From contig NZ_JACYIZ010000005.1 of assembly GCF_015352975.1 (NCBI RefSeq), positions 124,001-188,000 of the forward strand: DNA of 64,000 nt, in the 5' to 3' direction. Positions within the stretch are counted from its first letter, which is position 1; each line of letters opens with the position of its first letter. Source of the DNA: Aestuariimicrobium ganziense. GTDB taxonomy: Bacteria; Actinomycetota; Actinomycetes; Propionibacteriales; Propionibacteriaceae. The position numbers were made by a program, and so were the translations under genes. Of the stretch, positions 34,711-42,529 are shown one piece after another. The notes below the pieces were generated by a model. It saw only the letters and a program-made list of their open reading frames with translations. It was not told where the DNA came from and searched no databases.

Positions 34711-35120
34711 GCATGAGAGTCGTGCGACGAGTGCTCCTGGGCATCGCCCTGCTGCAGGCGCTGTCGACCTTGGTCGGCTCTGTCCAGTTGCTGGTGGTGC
34801 CGCGGTGGTATGCGCCCATGCTCGACCGGACGGTGTTCGCCGGCCAGTACGTGCTGGCAGCCCTCCTGCTGGGCGTGGTGGTCGGTGGCTTCCAGTGGGC
34901 AGCGATCATCGTCCACCGTCGCCGGCCGCGCTGGCTGGCAGTGGCCCACTCCCTCGCCGGGCTGGTGATGGTGGGCTGGATCGCGGGCGAGTGCCTGGTG
35001 CTCAACAGCTTCATCTGGCCCCACGCGTTGTGGGGCGGGCTCGGAGTGGCCCAACTGGTGTTGGTGCAGGTGCTGCTCGGCGTGCTGCTCCCACAACCGG
35101 CCGCTGACCCAACTCGATAG
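34707..35120 (+). CDS. Small four-helix membrane protein downstream of tetR
   Basis: 137 residues with four predicted membrane helices: RVLLGIALLQALSTLVGSVQ, YVLAALLLGVVVGGFQWAAI, LAVAHSLAGLVMVGWIAG and GLGVAQLVLVQVLLGVLL. No specific family is recognised; similar small proteins occur in many actinomycetes next to TetR genes. ATG 34707 overlaps the regulator's stop. It may be the gene's regulatory target or simply a partner; function unknown. Confidence 0.75.
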   Translation: MSMRVVRRVLLGIALLQALSTLVGSVQLLVVPRWYAPMLDRTVFAGQYVLAALLLGVVVGGFQWAAIIVHRRRPRWLAVAHSLAGLVMVGWIAGECLVLNSFIWPHALWGGLGVAQLVLVQVLLGVLLPQPAADPTR

Positions 35121-35129
35121 CCTCGTCGC

Positions 35130-35716
35130 GTGCCACTTCCATCGGAGATCGCTCCGTACCTCGATGAGGTCGTCCGACGTGTGCGCCGGTCCTTGGGGGA
35201 CGACCTGCTGGGGGTCTGGTTGATCGGCGGCACCGCCCAGGGCGCTTACCAGCACGGGGTGAGTGATGTCGACGTCCTGGCCGTCTCGAACGATCCTGGC
35301 GAGGTGGCCAAGCGCCAGAGCTTGGGCGACTCGCTGGTGCACCCGACACTGCCCTGCCCCGCAGTCGGACTGGAGTTCGTCTGGTACGCCCTGCCCGACC
35401 TGGTCGAGCTGGACGACCCGGTGAAGTTCCAGCTGAACGTCAACGGTGGGCCCGAACGAGACCGGGCGGTGCAGATCGGTCCCGATGACTCACCGAACTG
35501 GTGGTCGGTGCTCGATCTGGCTGCCGCTCGGCAGGCGGGGGTGCCGCTGGTCGGGCCGCGGTGCGATCAGGTGGTACCGCCCGTTCCAGCTGACCGTGTT
35601 CGGCAGGCGATCCTGGGCTCACTCGACTGGCACGACGGGCCCGCGCCGAGAAGCGATCGATGGATCCGTCACTCGCTGCGGCGCTCAGCGACCTCGTCCG
35701 TCAACGCCTGGGCTGA
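35130..35716 (+). pseudogene. AadA-like nucleotidyltransferase, C-terminally truncated and frameshifted
   Basis: From GTG 35130 (TAGCCT ends 6 bases before) the frame reads an aminoglycoside adenylyltransferase-type N-terminal domain: LLGVWLIGGTAQGAYQHG then VSDVDVLAV, the nucleotidyltransferase GS/G-x-DxD site with the usual Ser replaced by Gly. Coherence lasts to about LGSLDWHDG (35638); beyond it the best C-terminus is in another frame (MDPSLAAALSDLVRQRLG, stop 35714-35716). The helical domain that closes the active site in this family is missing, so the product is probably inactive. The strict open frame runs on to 35774 over the next gene. Confidence 0.65.
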
Positions 35717-36216
35717 CCCGCGAGGGCTGCCATCGCGTCGCGCAGGGCGGCGTCACTGTCGGTCGCGTCGATGACGACACGAGAGCCGTCGCGGTCCTCG
35801 TCCCACGGCAGGTACTCGCGCGCGACCACCTCGTCCCATGTCGGGACGACCTGACCGGGCAGGTCCGGTCGGCGCCCCTCGACACGACGTCGGTGCTCGT
35901 GTTCGTCCGCGATGGTGCACTCGAAGACCACCAGCGGCACGGCTGCCTCGGTCGCGAGGTCGACCCACATCTGGCGGGTGACCGGAATTGGGTTGACCAG
36001 GTCGACCACCACCTCAGCAGCCAGGCCGAGGTTCGAGGCCGCGAGTTCGCGCACCACCTGGTAGCCCAGCGGCCCGACGTCAATGCCCGCCTGGACCAGC
36101 GGCGTCTCGACGACGTCGACGCGCAAGTACACCGCAGCCAGGTCGCGCGCCAGGGCGCGTGCCAGCGTGGTCTTGCCCGTCCCGGGGAGACCGGACACCA
36201 CGATCAGCCGACTCAC
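35701..36216 (-). CDS. AAA/P-loop kinase-like protein
   Basis: 171 residues. Walker A is VVSGLPGTGKTTLARALARD; AAEVVVDLVNPIP is a possible Walker B strand, and ECTIADEHEHRRRVEGRR contains the lid arginines. This is the AAA_33 group of small kinases, whose substrates include nucleosides, antibiotics and tRNA ends; none is indicated. GTG 36216 follows TAGCCT (36223-36228) by 6 bases, a leaderless start. It is convergent with the truncated nucleotidyltransferase gene. Confidence 0.82.
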   Translation of the reverse strand: MSRLIVVSGLPGTGKTTLARALARDLAAVYLRVDVVETPLVQAGIDVGPLGYQVVRELAASNLGLAAEVVVDLVNPIPVTRQMWVDLATEAAVPLVVFECTIADEHEHRRRVEGRRPDLPGQVVPTWDEVVAREYLPWDEDRDGSRVVIDATDSDAALRDAMAALAGQPRR

Positions 36217-36259
36217 GCCGACAGGCTACTTCGCGCGATGGCCTGACATACCGTGAGGC

Positions 36260-36655
36260 ATGGCATCCACCCAACTGATCGTCGACGGCTACCGCGCGGT
36301 GGCCTGGGCACAGTTCGGCACGGTCGAGGAACTGCCGAACATCCACCACCGCAAGCAGTGGGAGGCCGAGACCACCCAGGTACCCGACTTCCGGATCACC
36401 TGCCTGTTCGTCGATCGCCGTTACCGCCGCAAGGGCATGGCCGAGACCGCCGTCAAGGGAGCACTGGCCCTGATCGCCGGCCAGGGCGGCGGATTGGTCG
36501 AGGCCTACCCGCACGGCCTGCCGCCTGACAAGAAGATCTCGTCATCGTTCCTCTACAACGCCACCCGCACGATGTACGAGCGGCTGGGGTTCACCTACCT
36601 GCGCCCCAAGGGCCAGGGGAACTGCGTGATGAGCCTGACCGTGAAGGCGAGCTGA
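36260..36655 (+). CDS. GNAT family acetyltransferase-like protein
   Basis: 131 residues. The acetyl-CoA pocket region is ITCLFVDRRYRRKGMAETAV and the C-terminal beta-strand motif ATRTMYERLGFTYLRP. Acceptor unknown. ATG 36260 follows TACCGT by 5 bases and lacks a ribosome site. The downstream VOC gene begins 7 bases after its stop and is probably co-transcribed. Confidence 0.8.
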   Translation: MASTQLIVDGYRAVAWAQFGTVEELPNIHHRKQWEAETTQVPDFRITCLFVDRRYRRKGMAETAVKGALALIAGQGGGLVEAYPHGLPPDKKISSSFLYNATRTMYERLGFTYLRPKGQGNCVMSLTVKAS

Positions 36656-36662
36656 GACGACC

Positions 36663-37097
36663 ATGCAGCAGCGGACGTTCTTCCTCTACACCGCCAGCAG
36701 TGACATCGCCGCATCGCGCCACTTCTACACAGACCTGATCGGGCTCGAGCAGGTCTGGGACGAGGCCGACGACATCGCCTACGTCGTCGACAGCGTGCAG
36801 TTCTCGATCACCCACGACTCCGGGGTGCGACCGCAGTCACAGTGGTCGCACCAACCCGGCTGGGTGTACGGGCTGGGCATCGAGCCGGAACCGTCACACG
36901 CACCCACGTCGTGGAGCATCGCGCTCGATCCCGACCACTTCACCGCTGCAGTCGCACGCCTACGGGCCCACGACGTCACCTCGCTGAGGGACGGACCGTT
37001 CTGGGTGGGCTACTGGAGTTTCGTGGTGCTCGACCCGATGGGGACGACAGTGGAACTGTCCGACCCGACCAGCCCTGGTCCGGTCACGTCTGGGTGA
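36663..37097 (+). CDS. VOC (glyoxalase/bleomycin resistance) family protein
   Basis: 144 residues. FFLYTASSDIAASRHFYTDL and WSFVVLDPMGTTVELSDP are the beta-alpha-beta-beta-beta ends of a glyoxalase-fold module. The usual metal ligands (His/Glu) are only partly visible. It may be a drug-binding or dioxygenase-like protein; substrate unknown. It follows the GNAT gene closely, and its last 14 bases overlap the convergent membrane protein gene. Confidence 0.83.
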   Translation: MQQRTFFLYTASSDIAASRHFYTDLIGLEQVWDEADDIAYVVDSVQFSITHDSGVRPQSQWSHQPGWVYGLGIEPEPSHAPTSWSIALDPDHFTAAVARLRAHDVTSLRDGPFWVGYWSFVVLDPMGTTVELSDPTSPGPVTSG

Positions 37098-37686
37098 AGA
37101 CGAACTCGACCTCGAGGGTGGGGTCGACCGCCTTGATGATCCGGGTGTAGAAGGTGCGGCACTGGTCTTCGAGCAGCTTGCGGTTGGTGGTGATGTGCTC
37201 GGCCTTGGTCGACTCGTTGAGCACCTTGTTGATGACCGCCACCTTGTCGATCTCGGGGGTGAGCCAGCTGAGCACGCCGTTGCGTTCGACGGCGATCTTG
37301 ACGCCGAGGTCGGTCTGGCCGAGGTGGCTGAACTCGGGCACGGTGATCAGGTACTTGCCCTCACCTGCCGGCGCGATCCTGACGTCGGCACCGTCGACAC
37401 CGAGCAGCGCGGTGTAGCTGTACTGCAGGAACAGGGCACGCTCGCTGCCGGGCACGTCGACGCCCAGCACCTCGGACTTGACCCGCTCCTCGGCGATGCC
37501 CTGAATGCCCAGGCTGAGCAGGATGACCTTCTCCTCCTGGGTGATCGAGCGCACCACCTTCTCGTCACGGGCCTCGGCAGACTCCCCCGTGTTCGGGAAC
37601 AGCTTCGGCACCGCCCAGACCGCCAGCAGGGTCAACACGACCGCGGTCACCACCACGGCTCCGGCGATGCTCCACACCTTCTTCAC
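37084..37686 (-). CDS. Membrane-anchored protein, possibly DUF4230-like
   Basis: 200 residues. One N-terminal membrane helix (IAGAVVVTAVVLTLLAVWAV) is followed by a soluble domain outside the membrane with many beta strands (FLQYSYTALLGVDGADVRIA, KYLITVPEFSHLGQ, LSWLTPEIDKVAVINKVL). The overall plan resembles DUF4230 proteins, which is a tentative match. GAGGGAGG lies 6 bases before GTG 37686, fixing the start. Divergent from the phosphotriesterase remnant. Function unknown. Confidence 0.7.
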   Translation of the reverse strand: MKKVWSIAGAVVVTAVVLTLLAVWAVPKLFPNTGESAEARDEKVVRSITQEEKVILLSLGIQGIAEERVKSEVLGVDVPGSERALFLQYSYTALLGVDGADVRIAPAGEGKYLITVPEFSHLGQTDLGVKIAVERNGVLSWLTPEIDKVAVINKVLNESTKAEHITTNRKLLEDQCRTFYTRIIKAVDPTLEVEFVFTQT

Positions 37687-37788
37687 GGCGTTCCCTCCCT
37701 CTGCGCGGTCACTGTCAAGGGTAGGTCGCACCACCCAACACAGCCCGCTTCGACCCGCGAGGCTCGGGCGCGCTGCGATGATGCAGAC

Positions 37789-38455
37789 GTGAAGCAGTTG
37801 ATCACCACCGCTGGCGACCTGTCGGCCGACGAGGTCGAGCTCGTCCTGCCCCACGAGCACGTGTTCGTCGACTTCCGCGTGCCACAGCACCCCGAACACG
37901 GGGTCGCCGAGGTCGACGACGTCGTGGCCGTGATGGCACCCGAAGTTGCCCGCGCCAAGGCGCAGGGTGTGACCGCCATGGTCGACTGCACCCCGGTCGG
38001 GGTGGGACGACGCCCCGACATCGTCCGCGCGGTGGCCGACGCGGCGGGCATGCCGACGGTGCTGCCGACCGGCCTCTACCGCGAGCCGTGGGTGCCGGAC
38101 TGGGCGTACGGCGCGGACGAGGCCGAGATCGCCGACTGGATGCTCGCCGAACTGCAGGAAGGCATCGAGGGCGCCCGGGCGCGGGGCGTGGCTGTCGTAC
38201 GACGGCATCGGTTGGAGCCCGGACGAGGAGTACGTCGCCCACGTCAACCGTGCGCTGGACACAGGTCTGCTCGACCAGGTGATGATCAGCCAGGACCGTG
38301 GCTGGTACGACCCGGACAAGCCCGGCGGAGGCACACCCGAGCCGTTCACCCACTTGGTGGACTCGTTCCTGCCGGCGCTGCGGGCCCCAGGCGTGGACGA
38401 GGACACGATCACCACGCTGACCCGGACCAACCCCTTCCGGGCCTTCGCCCGCTGA
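37789..38455 (+). pseudogene. Phosphotriesterase-family protein with internal deletion and frameshift
   Basis: GTG 37789 (GATGAT 6 bases upstream) starts a normal N-terminus: ELVLPHEHVFVDFR with the HxH metal motif, and GVTAMVDCTPVGVGRRPDIV. This lasts to about 38186. From 38189 a different frame reads the family's C-terminus: WLSYDGIGWSPDEEY, VMISQDRGWYDP and TNPFRAFAR, stop at 38453-38455. About 100 residues of the barrel, including the carboxylated Lys and two His ligands, are missing, so the gene cannot make an active amidohydrolase. Clear deletion-type pseudogene. Confidence 0.85.
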
Positions 38456-38504
38456 CGCCATCACCCTCGTGTGGCGAGACCTCACGGCACGGTGTTGGCA
38501 TTAA

Positions 38505-38519
38505 CCGAATCTGATTCGG
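38505..38519. repeat. Short perfect palindrome in the gap before the methyltransferase gene
   Basis: CCGAATC-T-GATTCGG lies in the 234-base gap between the phosphotriesterase remnant and the methyltransferase. It may be a regulatory or terminator element. Around it an open frame (TEMAAQVIITGLASQL) could be a gene remnant, but I find nothing to support that. Confidence 0.35.
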
Positions 38520-38689
38520 AAGGACGAGGCCGCCCAGAGACCTTTCCCGCCTACTCGGCCTCACTCGACCACCGACGTGACGACGTGGCGACAGAGACCG
38601 AGATGGCCGCCCAGGTCATCATCACCGGACTGGCGTCACAACTGTCGGACGATCGCAGAGCTCTTGAGCAGCCGCTCTGACAGGCTGGG

Positions 38690-39424
38690 ATGGTGAGCTA
38701 CGACCATCCCAGCCTCGCCGCCATCTACGACCATGACAATCCTGATGGCCCTGATCACGACTGGTTCCGCCGGTTCGTGGACGACGCTGCCCCTGCCGTG
38801 GTCACCGACCTGGGCTGTGGCACCGGCCTGCTCACGGTGACCTTGGCTCGTCCGGGACGACGGGTGGTGGGGATCGATCCTGCCCCCTCGATGCTGGCCC
38901 TGGCAGCAGCTCGACCCGGCGGTGATCAGGTCGAGTGGCGGCTCGGCACCAGCGACCAGATCGAGCAGGCCTCGTCCGACGTGGTGATCATGAGCGGCAA
39001 CGTGGCGATGCACCTGATCGGAGACGAGTGGCACCACGCCCTGCGTCGCATCGCGGCTGGGCTTCGTCCGGGTGGACGACTGGCCTTCGAGACCCGCAAT
39101 CCCTCGGCTGAGGCGTGGCGCGAGTGGAACGATCCGCTGACCGACCGCGACACCCCGGCCGGGCGCTTGCGCGAGTCGTCGACGACCACTGCGCCCGATG
39201 CCGACGGCGTGGTCACCATGCACTGCCACAACGAGTTCCTCGACGACGGCGAGGTGGTCGACTTCGACCTGCGCCTGCAGTTCCGCGACCTCGACCGGAT
39301 CACCGCCGACCTCGCCGCAGCCGGTGTCATGGTGAGCCGGGTGTCGCGAGACTGGCACTCCACCCCCTTCACGGGCACCGCAGCCGAGCGGCTGATGGTG
39401 GTCGAAGCGAGTACCGGTCGATGA
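38690..39424 (+). CDS. Class I SAM-dependent methyltransferase
   Basis: 244 residues. Motif I is VVTDLGCGTGLLTVTLA, the acidic residue follows in VVGIDPAPSML, and motif II/III regions read DVVIMSGNVAMHLI and GLRPGGRLAFETRN. This is a small-molecule type methyltransferase (methyltransf_11/25); its acceptor is unknown. ATG 38690 (GTG 38693 possible). Its stop overlaps the ATG of the kinase gene (ATGA), so the two are coupled. Confidence 0.88.
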   Translation: MVSYDHPSLAAIYDHDNPDGPDHDWFRRFVDDAAPAVVTDLGCGTGLLTVTLARPGRRVVGIDPAPSMLALAAARPGGDQVEWRLGTSDQIEQASSDVVIMSGNVAMHLIGDEWHHALRRIAAGLRPGGRLAFETRNPSAEAWREWNDPLTDRDTPAGRLRESSTTTAPDADGVVTMHCHNEFLDDGEVVDFDLRLQFRDLDRITADLAAAGVMVSRVSRDWHSTPFTGTAAERLMVVEASTGR

Positions 39425-40356
39425 ACTCCTGGCCGACTGATCTCATCCCGAGCGCACTGCGTGCCAGTGTCGCCGGCCGACAGCCCGACTCGGGCGTGGC
39501 GCACCCGATCGACGGCGACCGTTGGCTCGTCCGGCTCCCTGTCCAGGTGGACGAGTACCTCGACCGCTGGAACCTCACGCCCGACGGCACCCCGCTCGCC
39601 GGAGAGAACGCGCTCGTCCTGCCCGTGCGGCGGGACACCGGCGAACTCGCTGCGCTGAAGCTGTCGTGGCCGCACCACGAGGCCCAGTTCGAGCACTTGG
39701 CCCTGCGCCTGTGGGCCGGCGGCGGTGCGGTCACACTGTTGGCCGCCGACCCGACGCCGCAGGTGCTGCTGCTGGAACGGCTCGACCCCACCCGGCCGCT
39801 GACCGGGGTCTCGATTTTCGAGGCGTGCGAGGTGATCGGCGGCCTCTTCGGTGCACTCGGGCGGCTCGCGACACCTCAGGCGCCAGCCCTGGCCGACCAC
39901 CTCTCGCCGTGGGAGTCCCCCTCCGTCACACCGCAGGTGCCCCAGCGACTCGTCCAGCAGGCTGCTGCGAGCGAACCGGACCTGTTGTCGAGTGCACCAC
40001 AGACCTCGCTGGTGCACACCGACCTGCACGACGCCAACGTGCTGGCTCCGCTCGACCCAGAGCGTGGCGAGTGGCTGGCGATCGACCCCAAGGTGGTGGC
40101 TGGCGAGTGGGCCTACGCCGTCGCGCCGATCGTCTGGAACCGCCCGGACGACCTGGCCCGCGCTCACGACCTGCGGGTGCATGCCCGGTTGCGGGCCGAC
40201 ATCGTGGGCGACGTCGCCGGGCTCGACCCCGACCGGGTGCGGGCCTGGACGTTCGTCCGTCTGGTGCGCAACGCGGTCGACACCGCCTGCCATGCGCCGG
40301 GCAACAGCGAGTTCCTGACCCGGATGATCACCCTGGCCAAGGCGTTCGCCGACTAG
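39421..40356 (+). CDS. Aminoglycoside/hydroxyurea phosphotransferase-like kinase
   Basis: 311 residues. Catalytic loop SLVHTDLHDANVLAP and the Mg-binding AIDPKVVAGEWAYAVAPIVW match the APH(6)/hydroxyurea kinase family (Pfam APH_6_hur), which phosphorylates streptomycin or related drugs. Most chromosomal members have no proven resistance role. ATG 39421 overlaps the methyltransferase stop. Length is normal and the frame is intact. The C-terminus ends on the opposite strand from a broken DUF1801 gene. Confidence 0.87.
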   Translation: MNSWPTDLIPSALRASVAGRQPDSGVAHPIDGDRWLVRLPVQVDEYLDRWNLTPDGTPLAGENALVLPVRRDTGELAALKLSWPHHEAQFEHLALRLWAGGGAVTLLAADPTPQVLLLERLDPTRPLTGVSIFEACEVIGGLFGALGRLATPQAPALADHLSPWESPSVTPQVPQRLVQQAAASEPDLLSSAPQTSLVHTDLHDANVLAPLDPERGEWLAIDPKVVAGEWAYAVAPIVWNRPDDLARAHDLRVHARLRADIVGDVAGLDPDRVRAWTFVRLVRNAVDTACHAPGNSEFLTRMITLAKAFAD

Positions 40357-40722
40357 TGGCGGCGCAGGTGCAGCCGGCAGGCCACATCTCACCGCTGTCG
40401 AGTGGGCACCGTCGTTGAAGCCCAGGGTCGAGTAGCGGGTCTCGAACTTGCTGGCCGGCTGCAGGAAGACCCGCACCTTGCCGTCCTTCTCGTAGGCCGG
40501 CATGCCGAACCAGACCCGCGGCGCCAGGTCGGGAGCGACCTCGCTGACCACCTGGTGCAGTGCCGTGGCGATCTTCTTCTCGTCGTCAGGCAGTTCGACG
40601 ATCTTGTCGAGCAACGCAGCCGGGTTGTCGGCATTCTTCTTGCCGCCCTTCTTGGCGCGCGACTGTTCGGCCCGATCCTTGATCGCGGCGAGTTCAGCCT
40701 TGCTGAAACCACTGTCGGCCAT
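40353..40722 (-). pseudogene. DUF1801 family protein with a damaged C-terminus
   Basis: ATG 40722, with AGGAGGGG 6 bases before, opens a DUF1801-type protein: MADSGFSKAELAAIKDRAEQ, NPAALLDKIVELPDDEKKIA, PRVWFGMPAYEKDGKVRVFL and YSTLGFNDGA. After about 40411 the frame loses sense; a shifted frame gives LDSGEMWPA, and a further shift ends in LHLRRH with a stop at 40353-40355. The family's last 25 residues are thus scrambled. In the literal frame the ORF would run far into the convergent kinase gene, which is unlikely. Role of the family is unknown. Confidence 0.65.
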
Positions 40723-40830
40723 GTCGGTCCCCTCCTTGGGTGGACGGCGTCGCAAGTACCGTCAGCTTCGGACGGCGCGGGTCCCACGAATGGGTGTTCG
40801 TGGCCAGTTCGCGTCTGAGACGCTGTGGGT

Positions 40831-41278
40831 GTGGACGATGCGGTGCTCGACTGGCTGCTGGACGCCGACCCGGCCGTGGCCTACCAGACCCGCCGTGACC
40901 TGCTGGACGATGACGATCCCGAGGCTCTCGCCCGGCTGTCAGGCGAGGGCTCTGCGGCCACGATCTGGCCGCCCGTCGCCCTGACGGCCACTGGGGCGCT
41001 GGGCCAGCAGATGAACGACGGCGGCTTCAACTGCCGCAGCACCCGTTGGGTGTGCCGGGTCTCGGCGGTGCATACCACCGCCTCGGTGATCGACGGATTC
41101 ACCGAGTACCTGCGCGCCGACCGCCCGCATCGATCGGAGGAGGTGTCAACGGCCCTGGACGAGGCGGTGGAGTGCCTGCTGGCTCGTCGCCTCTTCCAGG
41201 TGAAGGCCACGGGTGAGCCACTGCACCCCGACATGCTCAAGCTGGCGTCACCGCTGATGATCGACTGCTGCCGGTGTC
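40831..41278 (+). pseudogene. Prenyltransferase/squalene-oxidase-repeat-like protein, internally deleted and truncated
   Basis: GTG 40831 begins DDAVLDWLLDADPAVAYQTRRDLLDDDD, the usual opening of a family of about 300 residues related to alpha-alpha toroid prenyltransferases. The section that normally follows is missing after ARLSGEG; the reading resumes at NDGGFNCRS and SAVHTTASVIDGFTEYLRAD, goes on to ECLLARRLFQVKATGEPLHPD and stops making sense at 41270. Both middle and end are lost, so this is a gene remnant. The open frame continues to 41388 as junk. Confidence 0.6.
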
Positions 41279-41321
41279 GCCCATGTGTCCTCCCGACGAG
41301 CAGGAACGGCCAACCCGTGGA

Positions 41322-42086
41322 TCACGCTTCAGGCGCTGCGGCTGCTGCGCCGGCTTGGTGCAGCAGGGCCAGGTCGCGCCTGATGTAGCGCAGGTGAGCC
41401 CACTCCTCCTCGAGGATCACCCGGACGCAGTCGCCCACGGTGGGTCGCCAGTCGTCTCCCCCACCCCAGGGGTTCGCACGCTCCTCGGCAAGGACTTCCG
41501 GGGTCACGTCAGCGAGGAAGTCGGTGACCATCTGCTGGCGCTGGGCGCGCACGCTGAGGATCTCGTCGAACGACTCGGGCTCACCGAAGATCGACATGTC
41601 GAACCCCATCCGGTCAGCGCCGGTGAAGATCTGCCCGATCGGGTGGAAGGGACGCTCGGTGCCCTGGATCGCCCCGAGCAGCCAGGCGTCGGTGGCCAGG
41701 ATCAGGTGGCGCAGCGTCTGCGACAGCGACCACTCGTCCGGCACGTGGGCGTCACGCAATTCGGCAGGGGTCTCGTCCACGGTTTGCTGCCACGCGGCCT
41801 GCACCGCGAGCCAGCCTTCGCGGAGGCCCTCGGGAGTCTCGGCCTTCTGCAGTTCACGGCCCGGGAACTGGCGGTTGAGTTCAGCCTCGACCAGCGGGAC
41901 GACGTCGACCCCGTTGACGATCAGGGTCCCGAAGAACAGGTCGTGGCTGTCGATGTCGAGACCGTCGCAGTCGACCGCCCGCAGGGTCAGGCCGCTGACA
42001 TCGGATGAGCGGATGGTGGCGTCCTTGAAGCTCGTGCGGACGAAGGTCGCGCCCTCGAACTCGTTGGTGCTGGAGTAGGTCGTCAT
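41322..42086 (-). CDS. DinB superfamily protein with N-terminal pentapeptide-like strand
   Basis: 254 residues. The first 60 contain pentapeptide-like repeats (FEGATFVRTSFKDATIRSSD, VSGLTLRAVDCDG), then NGVDVVPLVEAEL links to a four-helix DinB domain with the metal histidines in DEWSLSQTLRHLILATD and EEEWAHLRYIRRDL. This arrangement is common in actinobacterial DinB-like thiol transferases of the mycothiol type. Substrate unknown. ATG 42086 starts just at the pentapeptide part; 48 further bases upstream remain open. Confidence 0.85.
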   Translation of the reverse strand: MTTYSSTNEFEGATFVRTSFKDATIRSSDVSGLTLRAVDCDGLDIDSHDLFFGTLIVNGVDVVPLVEAELNRQFPGRELQKAETPEGLREGWLAVQAAWQQTVDETPAELRDAHVPDEWSLSQTLRHLILATDAWLLGAIQGTERPFHPIGQIFTGADRMGFDMSIFGEPESFDEILSVRAQRQQMVTDFLADVTPEVLAEERANPWGGGDDWRPTVGDCVRVILEEEWAHLRYIRRDLALLHQAGAAAAAPEA

Positions 42087-42151
42087 CGCCCCATCATCAG
42101 GGTCAGCGCCCACCAGTCCATACCCGTCGTCCACGGAGCCAGCGGCAGAAC

Positions 42152-42193
42152 TTGACCCAGATCAAGGATGCGTGGCCGAGGTGTCCGTAGCTT
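42152..42193 (+). promoter_or_regulatory. FNR/CRP-type activator site and -10 element
   Basis: TTGACCCAGATCAA (42152-42165) matches the FNR-type consensus TTGAT-N4-ATCAA with one mismatch. A -10 hexamer TAGCTT lies at 42188-42193, so a start near 42200 would put the site centre at -41.5, the textbook class II activator position. This predicts control by a CRP/FNR family protein (oxygen, NO or cAMP sensing). Confidence 0.65.
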
Positions 42194-42226
42194 CGAGGCA
42201 CAACCCACGCAAGGACGGACCCCCAC

Positions 42227-42475
42227 ATGACCGCCTTGGCCAAGGCCCTGGAACTGGCACCGATCATCGAGCGCGTGCATGGCGAGCACCACCCCGAGCT
42301 GACCCGCGTCCGCGAGATCACCGAGCTACTGTCCGCGCCGGGGGCGGATGTCACGGCGCTGTTCAGCGAACTGCGCACCGTCACCAGCGGCTACGCCATT
42401 CCCGACGACGTGTGCGAGACCTTCGAGGCCACCTACCAAGCCCTGGAGCAGGCCGAGGCCGAGATCGCCCGCTGA
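42227..42475 (+). CDS. 82-residue helical protein, possibly hemerythrin/Ric-related, under an FNR-type promoter
   Basis: 82 residues. The N-terminal ALELAPIIERVHGEHHPELT, then RVREITELL resembles one of the helices of the hemerythrin-like domain in the YtfE/ScdA iron-sulfur repair family, where H-x-x-H-P-E-L is common, but a full four-helix domain is not present. The rest is helical and acidic. The upstream promoter carries an FNR-type box, which suits a protein made under low oxygen or nitrosative stress. The family assignment is inferred and uncertain. AAGGACGG lies 9-11 bases before ATG 42227. Confidence 0.6.
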   Translation: MTALAKALELAPIIERVHGEHHPELTRVREITELLSAPGADVTALFSELRTVTSGYAIPDDVCETFEATYQALEQAEAEIAR

Positions 42476-42529
42476 GCGTCGACTCGGCTTCGCCGACCGC
42501 CTCGTCCTCAGCACTGGCACACTCGTCGC

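Noticed and set aside
38926..40340. Reverse-strand extension of the DUF1801 frame far into the methyltransferase and kinase genes
   Set aside because: The DUF1801 sense ends near 40411; the rest is antisense to intact coupled genes.
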